From positions 2,728,001 to 2,792,000 of the forward strand of contig JANVAS020000203.1 in NCBI GenBank assembly GCA_027563935.2: a DNA stretch of 64,000 nucleotides, in the 5' to 3' direction. The translations under genes were made by a program, and so were the position numbers. Origin of the DNA: Costus lasius (taxonomy: Eukaryota; Streptophyta; Magnoliopsida; Zingiberales; Costaceae). Numbering within the stretch: the stretch's first letter is position 1; each line of letters starts with the position of its first letter. Positions 25,245-36,813 of this stretch are shown piece after piece. The notes below the pieces were generated by a model, which saw only the letters and a list, made by a program, of their open reading frames with translations, was not told the origin of the DNA and did not search any database.

Positions 25245-27662
25245 ATGGCAGGACAAAGATCACTTAGGGACTATGCAGCCCCTAATCCATGAGAGATTCA
25301 CTCTAGTATTGCTAGACCAATCATAGAGGCCAACAATTTTGAAATCAAGCCTGCTTTCTTATCCATGATTTAACAGAACCAGTTTGGAGGATCTCCCCTT
25401 GAGGATCCTAACCAACACCTTTCTTTGTTTCTTGAACTTTGTGATACAATTAAAATTAATGGAGTTTCTAATGATGCACTAAAATTGAGATTATTTCCTT
25501 TTTCTCTTAGGGACTGATCGCGATCTTGGCTTCAAGCACAACCTACCGGTACCTTCACCACATGGGAGCAACTGTCAAACGCCTTCTTGATGAAATACTT
25601 CCCACCAAGCAAGACCATCAAAATGAGAAACTAGATTTCGAGCTTTGCACAGAGGGATGGTGAATCTTTTAGCAGAGCATGGGAATGATTCAATGATTTA
25701 CAACGGAAGTGTCCTCACCACGACATAGAAAATTGGGTTTTAATTCATACCTTTACAATGGATTACTTTATAATACTAGACTAACTGTTGATGCTGCTGC
25801 AGGAGGAGCTCTGATGAGCAAAACCATTGATGATGCTTTCAAATTGCTGGAGAGATGGCTTTAAATCATAACCAGTGGACTTCTGAGAGAGGAGTGCTTT
25901 ATAAACCTTCTCAAGGTAAGAATGAAAGTGATAGTTGGCGCACCTTGGAAGAGAAGGTAGACTCCTTATGCAATAGATTTGATTCCTTTAAGATGCAAAC
26001 TGCTGCTGTTTCTTCATTTGTTATTTGTGATATATGTGGTAACAATGGTCATATCTCTGAAGATTGTAAAGTCATTGCAGATCAAGGTAGTAAACATGTT
26101 AATGCATTAGGGAACTATAATCAAAGTAGAAACAATGATCCCTATTATAATACCTACAACCCTGGATGGAGGAATCACCCCAACTTATCTTGGAAAAACA
26201 ACAACAATGTAGGGGGAAAAACTGAAAATAGAGGGTTCCAACAAAAGCCAAATCAAAATCAAAACTCAAATCAGAATTCAAACATTGAGTCCATGCTAGA
26301 AAAGTTCATTCAAAATCAAAACAAGGAAATTGAAGATATTAAGGGAATGGTTAGTCAATTAGCTTCTCAAGTAGGATGATTGGCAGCCCACAATAAAATC
26401 TTGGAAAATCAAATAGCACAACAAGCCAGTAGTTCTTATAGACCCCCTGGAAAATTACCTGCTAAACCTGAGTTGAACCCTAGGGAGCACTGTAATGCTA
26501 TTATCACTAGAAGTGGAAAACAACTAGAAGAACCAAAAGGGAAAGTTGTGAACAATGAAAAAGAGCCTAATGATGATCATAATAATGAATTAGAGTTAGA
26601 AGAATCTTCTGAATATGAGAAATCCCAAGCTAGTTTGCCACCTCAAAAGGATGATAAACCAAAAGGGGAAGTACCATGTGAGAAAGATGATTCTAAACCT
26701 AATTCACCTTAACCCTATAGACCACCTATACCCTTTCCCAAAAGGTTAGTGCAAGCAAAACTGGACAAACAATTTGGCAAATTTCTTGAAGTGTTGAAAA
26801 AGCTTTACATTAATATTCCTTTTACTGAAGCTATATCTCAAATGCCATCATATGCTAAATTCTTGAAAGAGATCTTGTCTAACAAAAGAAAATTAGAGGA
26901 CTATGGTACTTGCACTGTGGCTTTAACTGAGGATTGTAGCGCTGTTATTCAAAATAAATTGCCACCAAAACTGAAGGATCCAGGTAGTTTCTCTATACTT
27001 TGTTCTATTGGAAGCATTTCTTTTGACTGAGCCTTATGTGATTTAGGAGCCAGTGTAAGCCTAATGCCTTTATCTATTTGCAGGAAGCTGAACATTGGAG
27101 AGCTTAAACCAACATCCATATCTTTGCAGCTCACTGATAGTTTGGTAAAGTGTCCTATTGGTATTTTAGAGAATGTGCCAATCAAGGTAGGTGAATTTTT
27201 CATACCTACTAATTTTGTAGTACTTGACATGGAGGAAAATCATAAAAATCCCATAATTCTTGGTAGACCCTTTTTAGCTACTGCTGGAGCACACATAGAT
27301 GTGTAAAAAGGAAAAATCACTTTTAAAATTTGTGAAAAAATAATTGAATTTGATCTTGCTGATTCATTGAACAAACTTTCATATTCTGGATCTTGTTGTA
27401 GTATTGACATAGTTGATGATGTTTTTTATAATGTTCATAATTTATTTGATGAATCCTCTAATAGTGAAACTGATGAATTTTTTGAGGATATTGAGAGAGG
27501 ATTATAGGAAAAAGGACATCAAATTTCTGAGGAGAAGAAGAAAAAGAGAAGAAGAAGAAGAAGAGGCTCTAAGTTGATTGATTGAATAAATTTGGACACT
27601 GTTTCAAGATTGAGCCTTATGTGATTCATGATGATGCTCAAACCAAAGAAAAATTAGAGTGG
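25245..27662 (+). pseudogene. Athila-like gag-protease of K, many stops
   Basis: Parallel to J from the ATG at 25245 (MAGQRSLRDYAAPNP). Stops include TGA at 25290-25292, 25515-25517, 25686-25688, 26377-26379 and 27028-27030, and TAA at 26710-26712 and 27304-27306; frameshifts are also present. The longest open piece is 25855-26379, with the zinc knuckle CDICGNNGHISEDC. The protease region (26950-27310) keeps the GASVSLMPLS and ILGRPFL segments. No RT follows. It is more decayed than J, and K and J complement each other in showing which bases changed. Confidence 0.85.
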
Positions 27663-28859
27663 AAATTGAGGAAATCAGAATCAAAACTGAGTGTAGAAGG
27701 TTCAAGCTAAAGTCGTTTAAATTAGTGCTTCTTGGGAGGCAACCCAAGCTTTCTAACTTTAGTTTATTTCTTTTATTTTTACTTCGCTCTTAGAACTAAT
27801 TTTTCTTTTATTTTTGTAGGTAAAACAAGTTTTAACGCAAATTACAGCACTACCGTAATGCAAATTACGGTACCGGAATTCCTGTCAATTTTGACCAGAA
27901 GGTTGTCACGAAATTACGGCATTGTCGTAAGTATTTTTACAGTACCATATTTTGTGTCAAAAATCAACCCGAGAGTATTTTGGCTTTTACAGCACAGCCG
28001 TAAGAATTTTTTCGGGCCATATTTTTGAGCTAATTTTTATTTTACCCTTAAATATATGTTTTTTAAAATTTATATTTTATGGTACTGCCATTTTCATGTT
28101 TACGGCATCGTAATTTTGGACGTTTTCTCACCCGAGAGCATCGAGCAAATTACGGCAGTGCCGTAGCCGTTTTTATGGTATCGTAATTGGCAACATTTTT
28201 TGACCCGAGAGTTGGAACCAAATTACGGTACTACCATTTTGACATTACGGCCCATGTTTTTCAATTTCACCAGATTACGGCACCGTCGTAATCAAAATTA
28301 TGGTTGTAATTCTGTTTTTTACACGCGATTCTTGTGCCATTTTTAGGGTTTTTCGGGCTGTGCTTTACGTTTTTCTCACTCGTTCGAGTGCCGACCTTCG
28401 TCTCCAGACCATCTCCGACCTTCAAGACTCGCCGACGACCCTTCCTTTCCGGTTTTCATCGCCGATCTGGTACTCTCTTCACCGATTTCGTGATTTTGGC
28501 GAGTTTACACACGAGTTCTGCCCCTTTGCTAGTTTCTCTTCGATTCTTGGTCGTTGTCAGAGATTCTTGCTTCCATTTACTTCTTAGATGATAAATGTAC
28601 CTTCCTTGTTTAGTTCAAGAGACTTTCGACTTGATTTAGGAGTGATTTTGAGCTCAAACAAGCTTGATGTGCTGAGATTTACTATTCACTGTTCGCCCCT
28701 TTTCTTTCTTTGGCTGAATCTTGATTTCAAGCATGCACATTAGTTGATTTTTGCTTCTATAATGCTTGCTGAGTATTATTTTTCATGTTGGAAGTATGAT
28801 TGGAGTGTTATACCTTGTGATATTGTGTTGAAATTCAAGTTGTAGCTATTAGTTCACTC
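27663..28859 (+). other. Spacer of K with hairpin and palindromic array
   Basis: CTTGGG-AGGCAA-CCCAAG at 27731-27748 is a perfect 6-bp stem. The palindromic CGTAA array runs 27836-28312, degenerate compared with J. The stretch 28350-28860 matches the J pre-ORF2 region and shows no recognised domain. Confidence 0.6.
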
Positions 28860-30269
28860 ATGGCACCCAAGACCAAACAAGTAATTTCAAAGAAAAGAGG
28901 AAAAGGTCCAGCCACATCTTCTACACCACCAAATCCCTATGGCATTATTTTTAGGGATGAAGTTCAAGAGTCAAGATACAATCAATTAGTGGAAAGAAGG
29001 ATTGTCAATACCAAATATGCTGATAGGAGGACTTTAGAGGCACTTGGGCTTTATGAGGATGTATCATGGATGTTCGAGCAAATCAAGGCTAGGAGATTTT
29101 TTGAGATGACACCCTACACTTATCTGCCACTTACTTTAGAATTTCTGAGTAATCTGAATGTGGATTTGAGAGAGTTTTCTGATGGACATGCTGAGGGAGA
29201 GATCACATTCAGATCGGCTAATGTTGAAAGAAAGCTAACCATAAGAGAAGTCAGATCTATATTTCACTTGGGTTCTGGAGGATTTACAGAAATACCAATT
29301 GGATTTATTGAACATGTGTTTTCGAACCAGATAACCCATGAGACTCACTTTTCTGCTGTGTCTGCTAGAGCTTCAAAGATTACAAATCCCTGTATCAAGT
29401 ATGTGCATAGAGTTCTTGCCCACACTGTCTTTGGCAGAGGAGATAGTGATGGCCTGGTAAGACAGTATGAAGTCTACCTTCTTTGGGGGATGCTTAATGG
29501 AGTAATTGTGGATGTTGCTTTCTTTGTGATGAAACACATGGATAAAGTGGCTAGGGCCAAGAGGGGTGCCATTGTGATAGGAGGGTTGATAACACCTATA
29601 GCCCTACATCTTAATGTTGAGCCATATGAGATTGAAGTGGCAAGGTGGAATGCAAGGCTTGATCTCGAGTCTTGCATGGCAATGAAAATGATTGTTAGAG
29701 AGGGGGATGTCTTTTGTTTGGTCCTTGGACCAAATGCCCCTACTCTACAATTACCCCATCCAGAGAAAACCACTGTGAAAGAACGAGCGAATTGGAAGCT
29801 TTCACCGAGCACCGCCGAGGCCGCCTTCACACCACCGCTGAGTGCAGGTCCACCATCACCCACTTGGGGTGGCAGAGGTAATCCTTTTGGTATGGAGTCA
29901 CCATCTGACCGACCTACCGATTCATCTCACAAAGTTGCTGGTTCTTCACATAGACCTTCTGGAGGATGGTCTAGTGCTTTTGACCCTGGATTCCAAGCAC
30001 TCTCCACTGAGATATACTGTCAGGGACATCGCATGGAGAGGATGATGGATTCCATAGGGCAAATGCAAGACTCGATGCATCACCTTCACCAGGATGTGGA
30101 GGATTTGAGCACCTATATGGAGGAGATGGGGAATTTCTTATTTGAGCGTTTTGACTTCCAGGATCCTAGGAGAGGTGGATACTATGGAGGACATCAGAGA
30201 GAACCACACTTTGATCTGATGGATGCAGCGGAGGAGGATACCAAGGAGATTGGATCAGATGATGAGTAG
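28860..30269 (+). CDS. ATHILA-type second ORF protein of K, intact
   Basis: 469 codons, open from ATG to TAG. The N-terminus is basic (residues 1-20, several Lys/Arg). The core (about 35-290) contains TYLPLTLEFLSNL, ITFRSANVERK, a hydrophobic stretch GAIVIGGLITPIALHL and many charged helices, and resembles the ATHILA ORF-1 family found after pol in Athila elements. Residues about 310-375 are Pro/Ser/Gly-rich. About 385-440 is Met/His/Leu-rich and probably coiled coil, and the C-terminus is acidic. I see no signal peptide or clear transmembrane helix, so an envelope role is not supported by sequence. J carries a broken homologue. Expression is unknown, and the rest of K is decayed. Confidence 0.8.
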   Translation: MAPKTKQVISKKRGKGPATSSTPPNPYGIIFRDEVQESRYNQLVERRIVNTKYADRRTLEALGLYEDVSWMFEQIKARRFFEMTPYTYLPLTLEFLSNLNVDLREFSDGHAEGEITFRSANVERKLTIREVRSIFHLGSGGFTEIPIGFIEHVFSNQITHETHFSAVSARASKITNPCIKYVHRVLAHTVFGRGDSDGLVRQYEVYLLWGMLNGVIVDVAFFVMKHMDKVARAKRGAIVIGGLITPIALHLNVEPYEIEVARWNARLDLESCMAMKMIVREGDVFCLVLGPNAPTLQLPHPEKTTVKERANWKLSPSTAEAAFTPPLSAGPPSPTWGGRGNPFGMESPSDRPTDSSHKVAGSSHRPSGGWSSAFDPGFQALSTEIYCQGHRMERMMDSIGQMQDSMHHLHQDVEDLSTYMEEMGNFLFERFDFQDPRRGGYYGGHQREPHFDLMDAAEEDTKEIGSDDE

Positions 30270-30984
30270 AGTTTTGTGAGTATCCCTTTCCTTATTTCTT
30301 TGCATTCTGTTTTCATTATCTCACCGATATTTCATTTGTTTATAGGAGGGATTACTCTACATACTAAGTCCACCATGGCTACTTTGATTTACATTCTCAT
30401 ATTCCGATTCGATATGGTTGTATGATATTCGATCGGGCTGTATAATGATATTTTGATATTGATTATTTGCGTTGATATGATTGTATAACACATGATGATG
30501 TTTTTGGTATTTTGATGATACTTGATGATATGATATTTTGATGATTGATGAGTATGTTTTTGATTGTTATGATTGATTTATGGCCGAGATAAATTTTGAA
30601 GAATTCATTGTTGATAATTTGTTTGATTCTTGTTGATGGTAAATGAACTCATACTTGTGATTAGGTCTAGATATATCATGTCAAATTTATTTCTCTTATA
30701 CATATCTACTTTTGAAAATTTTCATTGGTTGATGAGTGAGATTTTAGGTAGATATATTATTTGAAGAATTCAATTTAAAAGTAAAGCTACTTTTTGAATA
30801 AAATCAGCATATGAGTATGAATTTTTGAATTGATATCGATTGATTAGTCAAATTGATGTTTAGTCTATTTACTATTTGTTGGGAAGAAACAATCCAAAAT
30901 CCAAAAATAGTGAGAGACTCCCCTACTTGGCACTGTGCAAAATTGACAGTGGTACTAAAGGACATGGGTTGAAGTCCAAAATCC
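30270..30984 (+). other. 3' untranslated region of K
   Basis: AT-rich, with many GATATTTTGATGAT-like repeats near 30410-30560; no gene seen. 30877-30984 starts TGTTGGGAAGAAAC and has no match in J; it might be a fragment of another repeat, but that is unproven. Confidence 0.5.
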
Positions 30985-31489
30985 CATCGAGGGAGCAATC
31001 GACAGAGAGGTCCTTAGGGCACGGCCTCACGCCGAGAGGCTTGGAGGTCACCTCAAGCCGCGATTTTTACACTAAAGCTTCGCCTGGAGGAGGAGAGGAC
31101 ACCATAGAAGTTTCAAAGCCAAAGGATCTTAGACGGAGAAGAAATCAACAAAGGAGCGTCGCCGGCACTGTTCACCCTGGGTTTACAAGCAATTTACGGC
31201 TGTAATTTCTATTACAGCCATATTATAACGTTAATTCTCCCTCTTTCTTTGATTTCTGACACTTTGATACTATGGTTTATTGTATTTCTTTTTCCATGCA
31301 AGTTTAATCTTATTTTGGGACATGGGGTGTAATCCCTTTGATTTTATATGGTTAGATAACTTTTATTTCGTCAAGATAATTTTGCTATGATAATTCTACT
31401 TGTGTGATGACTTGTCTTTAATTCTCCTTAGTTTTCTTAGTATCATGCATGATTATAGAGTTTTCGCAATATGGACTGAAAAGTGATTT
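30985..31489 (+). repeat. Truncated 3' LTR of K
   Basis: Matches 23711-24200 of the middle LTR (CATCGAGGGAGCAATCGAC onwards). It ends abruptly in GTGATTT at 31489, where J continues GCTTGAGAAC. Confidence 0.8.
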
Positions 31490-33140
31490 CCTTAGGGTAC
31501 CCCACAAACACGCATTTATCAGATCTAGGTTAGGGTGTCTCCCACTCCATACCTCGTATGGTATCTTAGAGACACTCTTAGATGGAACGTTATTCAGTAT
31601 AAGAGAAGCTGTCTCAAGTGTATGACCCCAGAATGAATGAGGTAGAGTTGCATGACTCATCATAGACCGAACCATGTCTAACAAGGTTCGATTCTCCTTT
31701 CAGACACACCATTCCATTGAGGTGTTCCAGGAGGAGTGAGTTGGGATAAGATCCCACACTCTCTTAGATAGTCAAAGAACTAATCACTCAGGTACTCTCC
31801 ACCATGATCTGATCGAAGAGCCTTAATGGATCTACCAAGCTGGTTCTCTACTTCATGTCTAAACTCCTTAAATTTCTCAAAGGATTCAGACTTATGTCTC
31901 ATCAAGTAGACATAACCATATCTACTGAAGTCATCAGTAAATGTGATGAAGTAGTTGTACCCGCCTCTGGCTTGTTTATTGAATGGCTCACACACATCAC
32001 TATGTATGAAATCCAATAAACCTCCTGCCCTCTCACCAATCTTGGTGAAGGGTGTCTTAGTCATCTTCCCTAATAAACAAGGCTCACATGTATCAAATTC
32101 TTCGAAGGAACTTGAATCTAACAATCCATTTGCATGGAGTTGTTGGATGCGATTCTTGTTTATATGGGCTAATCTACAATGCCATAGGAAGGCACCAATT
32201 GAACCACTCAGTTTGGTCCTCTTACTATTTATGTTACAAATAGAGTTATCCATGTCCAAGACATACAGACCATTGCACAAAGTAACCTTCCCATAGAACA
32301 TATTTGCAAATGAAAAAGAACAAGAGTTCTTATTTATTTCAAACTTAAATCCCTTCTTTGCCAAGCAAGGAATGGATACAATGTTCTTAGTAAGTGAAGG
32401 TACAAAATAACAATTATCTAGCTCTAATTGAAGTCCAGAAGGCCGTACCTACAGCAACAGCAGCAACTTGTGCCCCGTTTCCAACCCGTAGGTCAATCTC
32501 TCCAGGCCGTACCAATCTACTTTTCTTGAGCCCTGCATATTTGTCCAAATATGAGCTCCACATGCGGTATCCAATACCCATGACATAGAAGTAGAAAGGT
32601 TGACTTCTGTAACATAAATACCTAAGCATGAAGACGAAGTCTTGCCTCTCTTCTTCTCATTCTGAAGCTACACCATGTCCTTTATCATGTGAGGTGGTCC
32701 TCCACATGAGTAGCATTTGTTATTCTTGACTCTTTCCATCTTTGTCTTCAATGTCTTAGTTAAGCCTTTCGGCTCGACACATTGAATGCCTACTTTAGGA
32801 GGGTTGAGCTCAACCAATTCATCAAAGAGCTGCCTTAGATTAGAAATAATCTCAGAGGCATTCTTAGATTCATATTGCCCTCTAAATTCAGGCGACATGT
32901 TGGCTAGCATCAAATTAGCAACTCCAAAGTATCAGCCTGATTCTTATTATAAGCATCCTTCTTAGCCGCTAAGGCCGAGCATGGAAGTGGCTCAGGAATA
33001 GGCTACTCAAGGACATAGATCTTCCTCTCGAGCTTGAGCGCAATTCTCAAGTTCATATACCAATCCATCAAGTTGGATCCAACCAACTTGTCCTTCTCAA
33101 GGATAGATCGCAGTGACCAACTGCTATTGTTCATTGCCAT
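31490..33140 (-). pseudogene. Copia gag-protease-integrase remnant of H
   Basis: The start ATG at 33140 gives MAMNNSSWSLRSILEKDKLVG, a gag opening like that of G. Gag is shortened: after a broken stretch, 32913-32668 joins a MLANMSPEF segment to a decayed zinc knuckle (CYSCGGPPHMIKDM), with much of the domain deleted. The protease segment DTACG is visible near 32570. Integrase at 32364-31780 is open for 194 codons, with HCRLAH, CEPC, the HSDVCEP first Asp and the RSDHGGEY second Asp (His where A has Arg). The Glu region follows near 31680 after broken frames. Reading ends at the breakpoint near 31490. Confidence 0.8.
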
Positions 33141-34537
33141 TGTTCTACAATAACCAAGAAATAACATATTAGTACTACTTCGAATCATTTAAACTGGACT
33201 TGCTTTAAATGATTATGGCTCCCACTATTTTAATGCGCGCCGGCCGATTGCTCCAAGCAACTCCCCTTGTTGAGACAGTCTAGGCATTCCATGTCCAGCG
33301 AGGGTTGGATATAGCATGAAACCCTAACCTCTCAATGATGCCTCTAGAGTTTCATCATGTGCCCAACACATATGAAAATCTAGTCAAGTCCATTCCTAAC
33401 CGTTATGCCCAGGGCCAACGAGTTTCCTTGCGAAGGCACGCCCAGGTTAAAACTGGACTAGGGAAACTATTGCCACCACACACTTTCTAAAGATTAGTGG
33501 GTGTGTCCCACGAGGGTGGGAAACAGTTCACGATTCCACTGATCGATAGCTTAGTGAGGGCTAGGAGTTAGAAGGCTACTAAACTTGATATTTTGAATGT
33601 GGGTTTTTGAGGTCTCATCAGTTTTATCTTATGTCTAACAATACAGGCATGCAATCCTATAGTGATAACATAACGATAAAACATCACAGGCATGCTTTAG
33701 CAGAAATAGTAAAAGAATGATGTGGTCATAGCCCATTCAAGACATTGAACCAACCCATGAGGTACTCCATAGGGAAACCCTAGAAGCACCATCATGGGTT
33801 CGGCCAATTCCATTGGTCTTCCTCCAAGGGTGATGCGCCACGATGTAAGGGCCAAGAGACCTAGCACACAAGCGCAAAGGCTCGACCAAGTCATCTTGTG
33901 CGACTCACCATGTGCCATCAAGGAAGAGTGCTTCTTGCGCCATCATGCAAGATGCGCAAGCAAGCATGCATGCACCAAGGCAACCCCTAATCTTCATCTT
34001 AAGTAATTAGAAAACAAAAGAAAAAGATGGCACGCAGGCCGCACAAGGATACATCACAGGCATGCAAAGGGGTTTGACTCATGACCACAACATTATGCAC
34101 AAACAAGGTATTTACACATGCAATTCTACATGCTCATGAAAAACATAAAATCTGAAATTTTACTTTTTCAAAAAACAAGTCTCCTTTCCTCATCTTCTTA
34201 TCACAAATCTTTTGGTTATTTGTGATTAATTTTTCATGATGATTTCATAGATCCTTTCAGCTGACAATTTTGTTAGATTAAGAGACCTGGCCAGTCCGAA
34301 GACACAATGCCCATCCTACTTGACAAAATTACGTGCGCCTTTGATTTTTAAATCAAGCAAGAAAAATAACCCAAAAATCCAAGAGAGATTGAAAAGATGA
34401 TAGGAACAAGAAACTATAATTTTTCCTACTTAGAAAAAACATGCGCCTTGTAATTTGTGAAAATTGAAACATGGCATGTGAGCATGGAAAATCATGAAAG
34501 TACATCGGTCAAGGCTTGCAAGTCGCTCTGATACCAC
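33141..34537 (-). other. PBS and leader of H
   Basis: PBS on the minus strand at 34536-34524 (TGGTATCAGAGCG). The leader matches G. Hairpin CCCAC/GTGGG at 33507-33520 and a second at 33247-33261; the third hairpin region appears deleted. No coding sequence. Confidence 0.75.
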
Positions 34538-36626
34538 TGTTGGGAAACCCCGGGATATTTTATAATTTTTCAGAGATACACATTACATATTACAATGCAC
34601 AGTAGAAGAATATCCCCAAAACAGGCCAGTCCCAAAAACCCAGTGAAGATCTCTTGCGAGGGGGTCGACACGATGAGATAGAAAATAGCTTATGAGCAAG
34701 ATGAGGCCGATGTCGTGATAGGTGGCCAAACGTGCACCCTCTATAGTCTCACACACACGGATGGCTCGAGCTCTCTTCTTCCACACTCGGTGCTAGCCTC
34801 GGGAAGAAGATCCAAGCCTTTGTCACCTTCTTCAAAGCTTATGTCATCCTCAAGGAAGATGCACCAATGATGAAGGAAGGAGAGGAGATAATGCCGCCAA
34901 GTCTTCCTCCAACTTGCGCCAAAAGGAGGAGAAGGAGAGGACTTGCGGCTAGGAAGAAGAAGCCACCAATCTCTATGCTACTCTTGCACCAAAGGAGGAG
35001 AAAGAAGATCAAGACACCAAGCTCTCCAATAATTGGACCAAGAGGAGAAGAAGAGATTGCTTGCGGCTAGGTGTGGAAGAGTGTTGCGCCACTAAGCCTT
35101 GCACTTTGCCAATTGATTTGCTCACGCCAAAATCACCTCTTGCTCTCGCATATAAGGGTATATATCAGCAAGGGGGCGGCAAGGCAAGGGTGTGGGCGCA
35201 ACTCATGAAGGTATATGCGGCTAGGGTAAGAAGGGGGAGGCCAATTAGGGTTTGAGGTAAGGAAAGTCTCCAAGACTATTTCATAAATCTCTTCCCCTCT
35301 TCCATATGCGCCTAAGACTTACCAAATAAGTCCTCTAGGCCATATACGCCCCAAGCATTGCCTTAGAGTCATACATTCCATCCAAGGATGAAGGGGCAAG
35401 GCGCCTAAAGTTTCCAAAAGAAGCAAATTTGCCCACTCCACCCCATTATGCCCCTAGGCGCCAATGGGGTGGAGACTTCTCCACATTATACCCTTTAGCC
35501 CATTATCACTTCATGACAACTTATTATTGGGCCTCATTGGGTAATGAGCTAGCCCAAACTTCATTGCATGTGTTGATTAAGCAATTGGATCTAATCCAAT
35601 TCAACCCAAATCCAAATGTGACCAACCATGGTCAAATTCGGGTCAACCTACCAAAAATGAAGTTTGGATCCAATAACTCTCTTCCATCTCATCAGGCCCA
35701 TTGGCGCTGATGAGATCTCCTGAATATATCCGAGCTATCCAATAACTCGATCATAAGGCTTCCCGATCAATAGGAGAACTCGAGTATCAAGATGTGCAAC
35801 CCTGTAGGTTCCTCTGACGTTGGCAGTGTTGGCCCAAGGTCGCAACAAGCAGTGAGTGGCACCTAGTAGTGCATCACTGCTACCCAAGTCATCGGAATGG
35901 ATATCGACATCGACATCCCCATCATCTCAACTAGGTACAGATGTATTACAGTCTTTTTGCCGAACTGATATCCGAATGGACAAGTGTGTCACCACTTGTT
36001 TTTACCCAATCACATGGTTATGACTAAATCAGATTCTCACCTAGGTATGGCCATACACTTTCAGTCATAGAACCATAGAGGAGCTCCATGGATATCAAGC
36101 TTCCCTTAGAAAGGGGCAAATCCTCTGTCTGCCATTGACCTTCTCATATGGGTCGTGACATACTCAATAACAACCGTTATTACCTCCCAACTCCGGCAAG
36201 GTGTTAGGTTGTATCAAAGCATGTCCCTAACCATTTAGAATGGTCAATGACCTCAAGTCAAGGGATCAATGCATCTCCTATCACTTGTGAGGTTAACTAA
36301 TGACACCAAGTCATTGCCTCACGGCGGGTTGATCTAGAATATCCACCATTGATATACCCATATGTCTGCATTAGCACCTCATGCCTAACCAGCCCATATA
36401 CCAGTCTCACAAGTACCAGAGCTATCCCATATCCACTCAGATACATCGACTGGGGACAACTATTTGAGCACAGATCCTATATGTCTCTAGGGATATTTCC
36501 ATGTAAGTACATAATCATAGATGTAGACAAACATAGATAATGACAATGCCAGAATGATATAAGAGTATCAATGTCAAGTAGTACAAAGATGGACCAAAAC
36601 TAGGTCCTATGGTATATACACCTACA
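34538..36626 (-). repeat. 5' LTR of H
   Basis: 2,089 bp on the minus strand. It starts TGTAGGTGTATA (usual TGTTGG changed) and ends GTTTCCCAACA. Similar to the G LTR through most of its length. ORFs inside are not supported. Confidence 0.85.
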
Positions 36627-36813
36627 CTCACTGCTTGTGATGACCTTAGGGCATCACTGCTAACGTCAGAGGAACCTACATGGTCGCACACCTTGATACT
36701 CGAGTTCTCGTATTGATCGAGAAGCCTTATGATCGAGTTATTGGAAAGCTCAGATCTATTTGGGATTTTTCATCAGCGTCAATGTGCCTGATGAGATGGA
36801 AGAAAGTGACGCA
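36627..36813 (+). repeat. Fragment I of a family-2 Copia LTR
   Basis: Matches the G LTR from CTCACTGCTTGTGATGACC (near 5565) to GATGAGATGGAAGAA (near 5740), in + orientation. It abuts the H LTR on the left and unrelated sequence on the right. Confidence 0.8.

Larger units (their letters stand above)
24860..31489 (+). mobile_element. Copy K: Athila-like Gypsy element without RT, RNase H or integrase
   Basis: Same layout as J: PBS, gag-protease pseudogene, palindromic spacer, second ORF, 3' region, LTR. The 3' LTR is cut at 31487-31489, where sequence switches to the reverse-oriented Copia element H. Gag-protease has many stops but the second ORF is open throughout. Confidence 0.8.
31490..36626 (-). 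mobile_element. Copy H: family-2 Copia element, reverse, 3' half missing
   Basis: Read on the minus strand: 5' LTR (36626-34538), PBS, leader, gag, protease and integrase, ending at about the integrase/RT junction. RT, RNase H, polypurine tract and 3' LTR are absent, and the break joins K LTR directly. The right end lies inside a + strand fragment of a related LTR, so H inserted into an LTR of its own family before the deletion. Confidence 0.85.

Noticed and set aside
28860..30269. Envelope protein in K
   Set aside because: Position matches the env-like slot of Athila, but I see no signal peptide, clear membrane span or cleavage site.
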